DNA of 10,232 bases from Flavobacteriales bacterium UBA1993 (GTDB taxonomy: Bacteria; Bacteroidota; Bacteroidia; Flavobacteriales_G; Salibacteraceae), in the NCBI GenBank assembly GCA_002336485.1, contig DDCZ01000007.1, positions 1-10,232 on the forward strand. Direction: 5' to 3'. Of this stretch, positions 1 through 6,061 are shown in pieces; the stretch's first letter is position 1; every line of letters begins with the position of its first letter. The translations under genes and the position numbers were made by a program. The notes under the pieces were generated by a model. It did not search any database. It was not told where the DNA came from and saw nothing but the letters and a program-made list of their open reading frames with translations.

Positions 1-151
1 ATGGAATTGGATATGAAACAGCGAGGGAATTACGCGCTTCCTTATTTTCAGCCACATCAAGAACCGTCATAGTGCGATCGGCCTTTAACGTAGAAACTAG
101 GATTCCGTTTTCAAGAGAGTAGATGGTGGATGTTGTTTCTGCTAGACGCAT
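1..151 (-). CDS. N-terminal part of a small STAS/SEC14-like protein (partial, runs off left edge)
   Basis: An ATG on the minus strand at 151-149 opens a frame of 50 complete codons that stays open to the window edge, so the C-terminus is missing. The peptide begins MRLAETTSTIYSLENGIL and continues with a soluble, mixed-composition sequence. There is no signal peptide or membrane segment. From memory, the N-terminus resembles a Bacteroidota family of small (roughly 120-140 residue) cytosolic proteins annotated as STAS/SEC14-like, whose role is not established. This match is uncertain because only the first third is visible. The start is supported by a TAnnTTTG-like box (TACTATTG) exactly 4 nt upstream, the same spacing seen before several other genes here. 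The coding call is moderately sure; the family call is weak. Confidence 0.55.
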   Translation of the reverse strand, partial: MRLAETTSTIYSLENGILVSTLKADRTMTVLDVAENKEARNSLAVSYPIP

Positions 152-155
152 AGGT

Positions 156-163
156 CAATAGTA
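156..163 (-). promoter_or_regulatory. TAnnTTTG-like -7 box (TACTATTG) 4 nt before the left partial gene
   Basis: The box matches the Bacteroidota -7 consensus TAnnTTTG at five of six fixed positions. It is separated from the ATG at 151 by four bases (ACCT). No clear -33 TTTG element is visible at the usual distance. If it is a promoter, the transcript would start at or next to the start codon. Confidence 0.35.
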
Positions 164-270
164 CAATCTAGATTTCGAATATCCTGCAGAACAGAGCAGT
201 TCTCGGAAAACACTACTTAACATAATATAAATTATAGTACTTGGCAAGGTAAATTGCGGCAACGCAGTTG

Positions 271-323
271 TTAGCATAAAACCAGATATGACGCTCTGAT
301 CATATCGACAGGTTTTATGTTAA
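271..323. repeat. Long imperfect inverted repeat at the end of the truncated protease gene
   Basis: The outer arms are TTAGCATAAAACC (271-283) and GGTTTTATGTTAA (311-323). They pair over 13 positions with one G-T wobble. Inside lie a second 6-bp stem, ATATGA (286-291) with TCATAT (300-305), and an 8-nt loop. The right arm contains the stop codon (315-317) of the protease-like gene. No T-run follows on either strand, so it is not a textbook intrinsic terminator, although it could still end the SRAP-protease transcript. A small inserted palindromic element that replaced the 3' end of the gene is the alternative. Confidence 0.5.
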
Positions 324-587
324 AGCAATCCGCTCCTCTTTATCTCCAAATGAGCTTTTTACAGTCCGTTTCGTGAAATTCTTAGTTACAAAAATGCGAT
401 CCTGGTATTGCGGATGCGAGGAATCCAAAACCTTAAACTCAATATAGGTTTCCTCCTCTTTTACAATCTCCCTGATATCACATGTATGAATTGAAGATGT
501 GTAAGCCCCTGTATCTACTTTGAACTGCACACCTTGCAAGTCGAACTCGCTAAAATCAGCGAAATCAGTCCTTCCGATTATATGCAT
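315..587 (-). CDS. Retropepsin-like zinc protease (RimB/RimK-LysX-associated family), C-terminally truncated
   Basis: This 90-residue protein matches the N-terminal part of the ATP-dependent zinc protease family (Pfam Zn_protease), whose members resemble retropepsins and are often linked to RimK-type glutamate ligases. Visible hallmarks are the opening IIGRTDFADF (residues 3-12), the catalytic-type motif VDTGAYTSSIH (24-34) with Asp25-Thr26-Gly27, the SSHPQY turn (56-61) and VKSSFGDKEER (76-86). Full-length relatives have about 140 residues and go on to a conserved SL..R..M.FP.LLGR segment. That segment is missing: the frame ends just after EERIALT, and no other frame restores it before position 152. 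The gene starts 25 nt after the SRAP gene ends, so the two are probably co-transcribed. A retropepsin fold lacking its second half may not be active, so this may be a decaying gene or one shortened by the inverted repeat that contains its stop codon. Confidence 0.75.
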   Translation of the reverse strand: MHIIGRTDFADFSEFDLQGVQFKVDTGAYTSSIHTCDIREIVKEEETYIEFKVLDSSHPQYQDRIFVTKNFTKRTVKSSFGDKEERIALT

Positions 588-612
588 ACGATTTGTATTA
601 AAAGATGCCAGC

Positions 613-1491
613 TCATTTTAAGTTTTTCCTCAGCGCCTCTATTTCTATGTTTAAATCGTCGTATACATGAACCTCATGTGCTACTTCTGAATTTGGAATC
701 TTGCCATCTTCATTCAAAGCCACAGTAATGATATCCAATTCATCCACAGGCGTCGGATTCATTAGTTTGTCCAACGCATCGATCTTGTCGTATTCGCCTT
801 CCATGATTGGTTCTAACCATTGCTCAAAGTCTTTTGGCTCCAGCATGATGGGCATTCTTCCCGCATGTTCGCCGCCATCGTTGATCTGTTTAATCGCTTC
901 ATTTCCCTCCTGGGTTAATATGGCGCAGGTTAAATATTCTTCTTCGTTAATCGTGGCCACATCCCAAAGTCCCGCAACGGCCATCACATCTTCGTCTTTC
1001 AACCGTATGTAGAACGGATATTTCTTATCGTCAACACGGTGATAAACAAAGTATCCGGTTATGAAAACGACGCAGCGTCGATCGTGCGCGGAGTCTTTCC
1101 AAGTCCGCTTCTCGTCGTCAAACATGGTTTCGCTTGCAGCGTTCCACGTGATTCGTCCAATATCCAAACCTTTTTTGGCTCGATCTGCCGCTGTTAGTGG
1201 ATCAGGTCTGGGCTTATCGCTTCTCCAATTTGGTATAAAACCCCATGTCAACTGTGCCAATTTTGGCCCATCAGCCCCTCGGAGTAAAACCGGCAACGAC
1301 GGATTTTCTTGTCCATGGCTGAAATATTTATACAACTCATCCTCAACCGGTTCTTTCAAATACCGTCCGGGTTCCCCTTCTCGCCAAAGGGAATATTGCT
1401 CATGCAGTTTCTGCATTTCTTCGGAGGTTTTGGCATTTTTAATCGCATACCTGAACCCGGCATTTGTATCGTAGGAAACTTTGTTGCACAT
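613..1491 (-). CDS. SOS response-associated peptidase (SRAP, YedK/HMCES family)
   Basis: SRAP proteins bind abasic sites in single-stranded DNA and trap them through a thiazolidine link to Cys2. The start is placed at 1491 although the frame is open to 1611, because only this ATG puts Cys at position 2 (MCNKVSYD). The protein has 292 residues, longer than E. coli YedK (about 220). Visible family motifs are LTWGFIPNW (81-89), WNAASET (116-122) with the conserved Asn117, the RRCVVFITGYF segment (138-148), YPFYIRLKDED (158-168), AVAGLWD (171-177) and GRMPIML (211-217). Odd points: where relatives read G-(F/W)-(F/Y)-E-W/H, this protein reads GYFVYH, so the catalytic Glu is Val149. The His that normally precedes RMP is not in its usual place (IND at 203-205, His209 nearby). 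It lies upstream of the truncated protease and diverges from the exbD pair. A box TTTCTTTG lies 4 nt before the start. Confidence 0.9.
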   Translation of the reverse strand: MCNKVSYDTNAGFRYAIKNAKTSEEMQKLHEQYSLWREGEPGRYLKEPVEDELYKYFSHGQENPSLPVLLRGADGPKLAQLTWGFIPNWRSDKPRPDPLTAADRAKKGLDIGRITWNAASETMFDDEKRTWKDSAHDRRCVVFITGYFVYHRVDDKKYPFYIRLKDEDVMAVAGLWDVATINEEEYLTCAILTQEGNEAIKQINDGGEHAGRMPIMLEPKDFEQWLEPIMEGEYDKIDALDKLMNPTPVDELDIITVALNEDGKIPNSEVAHEVHVYDDLNIEIEALRKNLK

Positions 1492-1495
1492 GGGC

Positions 1496-1503
1496 CAAAG
1501 AAA
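1496..1503 (-). promoter_or_regulatory. TAnnTTTG-like box (TTTCTTTG) 4 nt before the SRAP start
   Basis: Five of six fixed positions of TAnnTTTG match, with T in place of A at position 2. Four bases (GCCC) separate it from the ATG whose second codon is the catalytic Cys. The spacing equals that of the other start-proximal boxes in the window. The rest of the 245-bp divergent gap (1492-1736) shows nothing else I recognise. Confidence 0.35.
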
Positions 1504-1736
1504 CGGATTTTCCGACATGTGTTTCATTCCAAAAAAGTTGTTTATCGGGCTTTGCGCCGAGTCAAATGAGAAGAACATAAAATGGCAATGCCCAGAGCTA
1601 GAAATGAACAAGGGCCACTAACCTATTTCGTAGTTGCATTTCGAGCGTATTCTCGCCCCGCGCTTCCGCATTCTCATTCTAGCCCCTTTTGCACACGACA
1701 CCTAAACCTCTGTCGTTAATTCATAAACAACGCATT

Positions 1737-2294
1737 ATGAGACCCACGCAACCCAATAATGCAGGATCCATGGCCGACATCGCCTTTTTACTGCTCATCT
1801 TTTTTCTCGTCACCACCACCATCGAATCTGAATCTGGACTAATGCGCAAACTACCGCCAGATGAAGATAGTTCGGGTGAAATCAAAAGAAGAAACGTGCT
1901 GAACATTCTCATCAATAACGACGATCAATTGATGGTAAACCTGAAACCGATGGAAATAGATGCTTTGCCCGCATACGCCGCTACTTTCATTCAGAACAAG
2001 GAGGAGAAATCAACCTTTCCAGAAATGGAATTAAAAGACCTTGAGCTGCTCGGAGAAACCATGGTGAGCAAACAGGTTATCTCCTTGCAATGCGCAACGC
2101 ACACCAGCTACGGAAGCTATGTAGGAGTACAAGATGCACTGGCCAGCGCCTATAGAAGTGCCCGAAATGATTTCAGCGAACAACACTTTAATCGATCCTT
2201 TGACGATCTACTCGAAGCCAAAGCAATTGAACGCGTAAAGGTTGTTCAAAGCGCCATTCCGATGCGCATCAGTGAAGCAGAACCATTTAAATAA
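1737..2294 (+). CDS. exbD: Biopolymer transport protein ExbD (first of a pair)
   Basis: ExbD is the single-span inner-membrane partner of ExbB. It couples the proton gradient to TonB or to related motors. The 185-residue product opens with a short cytoplasmic tail, then NAGSMADIAFLLLIFFLV (8-25). This is the signature ExbD membrane segment, with the channel Asp at residue 14. The periplasmic part carries the RRNVLNILIN strand (51-60), VSKQVISLQ (110-118) and the C-terminal IPMRISEAEP (174-183). That arrangement is the longer Bacteroidota type of ExbD rather than the about 140-residue enterobacterial form. A TTG at 1689 would extend the frame by 16 codons, but ATG 1737 gives the normal N-terminus. 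The second exbD starts 6 nt after the stop, so they form an operon. No exbB is present on this strand upstream, which is unusual for this pair. Confidence 0.9.
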   Translation: MRPTQPNNAGSMADIAFLLLIFFLVTTTIESESGLMRKLPPDEDSSGEIKRRNVLNILINNDDQLMVNLKPMEIDALPAYAATFIQNKEEKSTFPEMELKDLELLGETMVSKQVISLQCATHTSYGSYVGVQDALASAYRSARNDFSEQHFNRSFDDLLEAKAIERVKVVQSAIPMRISEAEPFK

Positions 2295-2300
2295 ACAGCT

Positions 2301-2744
2301 ATGAAATTCAAGACAAAACGAAAAAAGTCGCTACCCGAAATCAGCACTTCATCCTTACCCGATATCATTTTCATCCTTCTCTTCTTTTTCATGGTAACCA
2401 TGGTGATCAAAGACGACCAAAGCAAATTCCAAGTTGATAGACCCACAGCGGTGCAAATTGAAAAGATGAAACATCTGGACTTAAGTGCTACCATTTGGGT
2501 TGGCTACGATGAAGGGCAAAGCATTCCACTGATTCAGTTTGACAAAAGGCTCATACAAGTGGATGAGGTAGCGGGCTTGATTGCAGAGAAACGCGCCACA
2601 TTGCCCGAGTCTTCAGCGCCTCTATTTACAACCATCATAAAGGCAGACAGGGAATTGCCAATGTATTTGATCACCGACATTAAGCAGGAATTGAGAAGCA
2701 TCAATGCGCTGAAAATTCAGTATTCGATTCAGGAAGAATCGTAA
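2301..2744 (+). CDS. exbD: Biopolymer transport protein ExbD (second of a pair)
   Basis: This 147-residue protein is the second ExbD type found in Bacteroidota operons, where two different ExbD proteins follow ExbB. After a basic tail comes ISTSSLPDIIFILLFFFMV (14-32), one membrane span with the conserved Asp21. The periplasmic domain includes FTTIIKADRELPMYLITDIKQELR (about 109-132) and ends in NALKIQYS (135-142), which is typical of the family. It probably works with the upstream ExbD as a proton-driven stator, with an ExbB encoded elsewhere. The spacing to its partner is 6 nt, so translation is likely coupled. Its stop lies only 1 nt from the stop of the convergent M23 peptidase gene, so any terminator must lie inside coding sequence. 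A CGATTC/GAATCG hairpin (2725-2741) overlaps the last codons. Confidence 0.9.
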   Translation: MKFKTKRKKSLPEISTSSLPDIIFILLFFFMVTMVIKDDQSKFQVDRPTAVQIEKMKHLDLSATIWVGYDEGQSIPLIQFDKRLIQVDEVAGLIAEKRATLPESSAPLFTTIIKADRELPMYLITDIKQELRSINALKIQYSIQEES

Positions 2745-2745
2745 G

Positions 2746-3960
2746 TTATTCAATCAACACTTTTTTGGCGCGCTTCTCCCCTTCGGCATTTAACATGTGC
2801 ACCAAATAGATTCCCGCTGGGTATGCGGATTTGCTTAGTCGAAGCCGCGAAGTTTCATAGGATGATTGAGCCAATCGCCCATGCAGATCGTAGACTTTCC
2901 AATTGACCAGTTCCGTTGTCTGTAGCTCGACATAGTTGCCGTGATATGTTGTCTTGACGGATATAAGCGAGGAAACATGGTCGATGCCATCCACTACTGT
3001 CGTGTCCGTGTCTGCTGGTGGATTGTACAACCAAAAGTTGCGATTGTCGATCTCAACGTTGTTGCGATAGAGCTTCACCGTCCAATCTCCAGCCAAGCTT
3101 GTGTCTGGAACCGCGATCTCATTCCAATGATAGTAGTACCACCAGTCTTGATCCACCGCGTACGAAAATTCGCTGTATTGCACGTTGGCTGGTGTAAACC
3201 ACTTAGTAGTTAATGAATCTCCATTTCGAAGGCCGTACATCAATGTCCAAAAGGAGACAGCTTCGTCTTCCTGAAAAATCGTGTCTATGGTTGGTGGCTC
3301 TTCTCTGAGTGTATCTAATGTGGCTGTATAGTTCCAAAGACCACCTGTCCAAACATTGAAGCTGCTATCAAATGGAATCTCATTTGCCCAATATGCCGTC
3401 GCATTCCCACAAGGTCCACTAAAGGGATCAATATAGAATGTGCTGTCATACCACAACTCAAAATGCAAATGAGGATCGGTGCTGTTTCCGCTGCTCGCTA
3501 CTTGTCCAATCACCTGTCCAGCAACAACCGTATCGCCCTCCTCTACCAATATCGACCCATTCTTTAGGTGGCCATAGTAGGTCTGCAGTTCGAATTCGTG
3601 CGTGATGCCGATATAGTTTCCGAGTCCCTTGGAAAGCACAGAGACCTTTTCACGATCAAACTCACCGTCGTGTGTGAAGATAACGACACCAGAATCTACG
3701 GCCAGTACATTGATGCCTGAGTCCATGAGCGCGAAGTTTCGGATAACAAAATCGGTTCCTTGGTGCCCGTCATACGTCTTTGTGAGGCAATGATTGTCGT
3801 TGATGGCTGTTCCGAAACCCCAATCTACATAGTTGGCAATGATGAAGTCTTTACCGTAGTCACCCTCAATGGGGTTCAGGTAATCTGATTGTGCGATGGA
3901 CAGGTTGGCCAATGCCAAAATGTATACGAGAAGTGATAATCGAGGCAAGCGCATTTTCAT
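2746..3960 (-). CDS. Secreted M23 peptidase with T9SS C-terminal sorting domain
   Basis: M23 (LytM-type) zinc peptidases cut peptide cross-links of peptidoglycan or other glycine-rich peptides. The 404-residue product starts with a signal peptide (about 1-24; MKMRLPRLSLLVYILALANL, then SIAQ). The catalytic domain (about 60-180) keeps all expected residues: HxxxD at His66-Asp70, YYGH with His131, and HLHFEL with His164 and His166. A middle region (about 200-315) is rich in Trp and Tyr and may be a beta-sandwich that positions the substrate. The end (about 329-404) looks like a type A T9SS sorting domain with LHGR (359-362), PAGIYLVH (381-388) and the terminal KKVLIE. The enzyme is therefore probably exported by Sec, carried over the outer membrane by T9SS, and anchored or released. 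The frame is open to 4149, but ATG 3960 gives the signal peptide and has a TTTG box 4 nt before it. Confidence 0.9.
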   Translation of the reverse strand: MKMRLPRLSLLVYILALANLSIAQSDYLNPIEGDYGKDFIIANYVDWGFGTAINDNHCLTKTYDGHQGTDFVIRNFALMDSGINVLAVDSGVVIFTHDGEFDREKVSVLSKGLGNYIGITHEFELQTYYGHLKNGSILVEEGDTVVAGQVIGQVASSGNSTDPHLHFELWYDSTFYIDPFSGPCGNATAYWANEIPFDSSFNVWTGGLWNYTATLDTLREEPPTIDTIFQEDEAVSFWTLMYGLRNGDSLTTKWFTPANVQYSEFSYAVDQDWWYYYHWNEIAVPDTSLAGDWTVKLYRNNVEIDNRNFWLYNPPADTDTTVVDGIDHVSSLISVKTTYHGNYVELQTTELVNWKVYDLHGRLAQSSYETSRLRLSKSAYPAGIYLVHMLNAEGEKRAKKVLIE

Positions 3961-3964
3961 ATTA

Positions 3965-3972
3965 CAAATGGA
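3965..3972 (-). promoter_or_regulatory. TAnnTTTG-like box (TCCATTTG) 4 nt before the M23 peptidase start
   Basis: Five of six fixed positions match TAnnTTTG. Four bases (TAAT) separate it from the ATG. It lies in the 79-bp gap after the lipoprotein gene, so the peptidase may have its own promoter as well as read-through from upstream. Confidence 0.3.
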
Positions 3973-4039
3973 CGCATAAATGACTTTATGGTAATGGTCT
4001 CGATCGACAATAAATGAACACTTCAATCTTAGGATTAGA

Positions 4040-4180
4040 TCACATTGGACCCATCGGCGTGTCGATGGATCGCTTGCCGTTGCACTTTTTAGCGCGTTTT
4101 GAGCTACTGCACGAGGCCGCGAAGAGAAGCATCGATAGGCAAAGGACAAGGAAGGAAGTGCGCTTAACGGCTAGACTCAT
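4040..4180 (-). CDS. Very small lipoprotein (46 residues)
   Basis: The product starts MSLAVKRTSF, continues with a hydrophobic stretch (about 9-21) and has a lipobox, FAASC (20-24). Signal peptidase II would cleave before Cys24 and leave a mature lipoprotein of 23 residues. That mature part starts CSSSKRAKKCNGKRS, is strongly basic and ends in PMGPM. Small Bacteroidota lipoproteins with a CNGKR...PMG-type tail are, from memory, recurrent but without known function. It lies 50 nt after the helicase gene and 79 nt before the peptidase gene, all on the same strand, so it may share their transcript. An upstream ATG at 4270 overlaps the helicase and would spoil the signal peptide, so 4180 is preferred. 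Confidence 0.7.
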   Translation of the reverse strand: MSLAVKRTSFLVLCLSMLLFAASCSSSKRAKKCNGKRSIDTPMGPM

Positions 4181-4230
4181 GCCACCTGAAACGTGCGAAA
4201 CAGCAGTTTTGGTATGCCATTCCACATTGA

Positions 4231-5364
4231 TTAAAACTCCATGTCTTCGCTGTAGGTGAGCTTCACCCACTTTTTCATCTTCTTCTGGATAACCTTGAAG
4301 TGATGCAAGTCGTCAGGCGTAATCATGGAGATGGCCTCTCCTGAAGATTCCGCCCTTCCCGTTCTTCCGATTCGGTGGATGTAGTCTTTTGGTGATCGAG
4401 GCAATTCGTAGTTGACAACGAATGGCAAAAATTCAATGTCGATTCCACGCGAGATCAAATCTGTAGCGATCAACACCGGTAAGTGACCCGCTTTGAAATC
4501 ACGTAAGGCACTGACTCGACTCATGTGGCTCTTCTTACTATGTGTGGCCTTGGCCTCGATTCCGTTCTTGACCAGTTTTTCTTCCAACTTATCTGCAGAA
4601 ACAGTAGACGAAACAAAGACAAGCACTTGTTTCATATCCTGAGACTTGATCAGATGACGCAAGAGCGGTCCCTTCTTCTCTGGAAGCACGTGATATGCCG
4701 TTTGTGTTATAAGGTCGATGTTGTCTTCCTTCGGCTCAATCTTCACCACGATTGGATCGTTCAGGATCAAGTCGCGCACCTTGGTAATCTCTTCATTCAA
4801 CGTAGCGGAGAACAATAGATTCTGACGCTTCGCGGGAAGGAGAGCTAGAATCTGATCTACTTCCTTTTGAAAGCCCATGTTCAGCATCTTATCTGCCTCA
4901 TCGAGAATGAGTGTTTTTACGGAATCTAGGTGAATTGCTTTTGATTCGTGCAGTTCAATTAATCGACCGGGCGTAGCAACAAGGATGCTGACGCCACGCA
5001 AATTGATCATTTGAGGGTTGATACTCACGCCTCCAAAAACAGCCATAGACTGCTGTCTACCAGGCAATGTTTTGCTAAAGAGGTTGAATACCTGATTTAC
5101 TTGAACCGCTAACTCGCGTGTAGGGACAAGCACCAATACTTCGATGTGTCGGTTTATCGAAACGTCGGCTTCGAATAAGTTCATGAGCACAGGCAACACA
5201 AACGCCGCGGTTTTACCCGAACCTGTTTGGGCAATCGCCAAGAGGTCCTTACCATCACGAATGATCGGTATGGCTTGCTCCTGAATCGGATATGGCTTTA
5301 GGTATTGGTTTTCGGCCAACGTCTTTTGCAAGTGCTTGGATAACCTAAGAGATGAAAAAGACAT
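4231..5364 (-). CDS. rhlE: DEAD-box ATP-dependent RNA helicase, RhlE type
   Basis: The 377-residue product is a compact two-domain RNA helicase that unwinds short RNA duplexes in ribosome assembly or cold adaptation. All family motifs are present: the Q motif around YLKPYPIQEQ (21-30), motif I AQTGSGKT (45-52), PTRELA (81-86), GG (111-112), TPGR (131-134), DEAD (155-158), SAT (186-188), the RecA-2 motif ATDLISRGIDI (300-310) and HRIGRTGR (330-337). There is almost no C-terminal tail after about residue 365; many RhlE proteins have a basic extension that is absent here. One small oddity is HSKKSHMSR (275-283) where relatives usually read HG(N/D)KSQ..R. The start ATG at 5364 gives the usual RhlE beginning (MSFSSLRLS). 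It lies 46 nt after the TonB-domain gene and is probably co-transcribed with it and the lipoprotein gene. The symbol follows family resemblance. Confidence 0.93.
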   Translation of the reverse strand: MSFSSLRLSKHLQKTLAENQYLKPYPIQEQAIPIIRDGKDLLAIAQTGSGKTAAFVLPVLMNLFEADVSINRHIEVLVLVPTRELAVQVNQVFNLFSKTLPGRQQSMAVFGGVSINPQMINLRGVSILVATPGRLIELHESKAIHLDSVKTLILDEADKMLNMGFQKEVDQILALLPAKRQNLLFSATLNEEITKVRDLILNDPIVVKIEPKEDNIDLITQTAYHVLPEKKGPLLRHLIKSQDMKQVLVFVSSTVSADKLEEKLVKNGIEAKATHSKKSHMSRVSALRDFKAGHLPVLIATDLISRGIDIEFLPFVVNYELPRSPKDYIHRIGRTGRAESSGEAISMITPDDLHHFKVIQKKMKKWVKLTYSEDMEF

Positions 5365-5410
5365 GAATTAAATGTTGAAAAGGTGTGGTGTTTTCTAAAA
5401 CCTTGAGTTG

Positions 5411-5884
5411 CTATTTGCCGTTACGTTTTTTGTCCTCCACGTTTGGAGCGTCAAGCATAAACCTCACTGGAAGATTGTAGTAAACGGCCACGGGTTTTTG
5501 ATTTTGATATCCTGGGGTCCAATTCGGAAAACTCTTGACGACGTTTTCCGTCGCCTCATCGAGCAGCTCGTGGACACTTCGCAGTATCCGTACGCTATTG
5601 TCGTCGATGACGCCTGTTTTAGACACCACAAATTGCACGTAAACGATGCCAGATATGTTCTGGTCCTTTGCTTCTGTGGGGTACTTTAAGTTCTTACTGA
5701 TAAAGGAATACATCTCTGAGTCGCCACCCGGAAATTCAGGCATTCGCTCCACAACTGTATAGATCTTAGGGCTTGCATTGGCTTCGGCGTCTTCAGAAAT
5801 AGGAATTTGCTGGAGCGGTGTTTCTTGTGCATACAATCCACTGCCACCCAGTAATACGAGGAATAATAAACATAGCTTTTTCAC
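5411..5884 (-). CDS. Secreted TonB C-terminal-domain protein
   Basis: The product carries a TonB_C domain (about 45-145): RMPEFPGGDSEM (47-58), NLKYPTEAK (65-73), GIVYVQFVVSKTG (79-91), a short Glu-rich helix (106-115), then SFPNWTPGYQNQKPVAV (118-134) and NLPVRFML (137-144). The N-terminus is a cleavable signal peptide (KKLCLLFLVLLGGSGLYAQ) rather than a TonB membrane anchor with a Pro-rich linker. It is therefore probably a free periplasmic protein and not the energy-transducing TonB itself. This architecture is common in Bacteroidota, and the domain may bind partner proteins. The frame is open to an ATG at 6019, but that adds 45 residues without family character before the signal peptide. 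I chose GTG 5884 (157 residues) because it begins the signal peptide and has a perfect TAGCTTTG box 5 nt upstream. The start is the least certain point. Confidence 0.8.
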   Translation of the reverse strand: MKKLCLLFLVLLGGSGLYAQETPLQQIPISEDAEANASPKIYTVVERMPEFPGGDSEMYSFISKNLKYPTEAKDQNISGIVYVQFVVSKTGVIDDNSVRILRSVHELLDEATENVVKSFPNWTPGYQNQKPVAVYYNLPVRFMLDAPNVEDKKRNGK

Positions 5885-5889
5885 AATGA

Positions 5890-5897
5890 CAAAGCTA
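5890..5897 (-). promoter_or_regulatory. Perfect TAnnTTTG -7 box (TAGCTTTG) before the TonB-domain gene
   Basis: All six fixed positions of the Bacteroidota -7 consensus match. Five bases (TCATT) separate it from the proposed GTG start, which supports that start over the upstream ATG at 6019. No convincing -33 TTTG is seen. The remainder of the 177-bp divergent gap (5885-6061) shows nothing else I can name. Confidence 0.45.
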
Positions 5898-6061
5898 CGA
5901 TAACTGACAGGGATTTTACTGTTTTGAAGAATGGAAAATAAGACTCCACTCCTGCGACATCGCTGGCGTTTATTGAAAATGTCGCTTAGATTAATTTTCA
6001 GAAGTCCTTGTCCATGCAAGCTTCTTGGCTTTATCCGCGTCTATTAAGCTAAACCACCAAT

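Noticed and set aside
1061..1474. A 137-codon plus-strand open frame opposite the SRAP gene
   Set aside because: It is a shadow of the well-supported SRAP gene, with low-complexity Ser/Phe-rich sequence and no recognisable domain.
1492..1611. A 40-codon N-terminal extension of the SRAP gene, open from an ATG at 1611
   Set aside because: The family needs Cys directly after the initiator Met, and that occurs only at ATG 1491. The extension has no family character.
3961..4149. A 63-codon N-terminal extension of the M23 peptidase gene
   Set aside because: It overlaps the lipoprotein gene and would bury the signal peptide. ATG 3960 gives a normal signal peptide.
5365..5410. GTTTT-CT-AAAAC palindrome between the TonB-domain and helicase genes
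   Set aside because: It is short, AT-rich and without a useful stem, as expected by chance in such a gap. The two genes look co-transcribed.
5885..6019. An upstream ATG start (6019) for the TonB-domain protein
   Set aside because: It would add 45 non-conserved residues before a clear signal peptide. The TAGCTTTG box also lies inside that extension.
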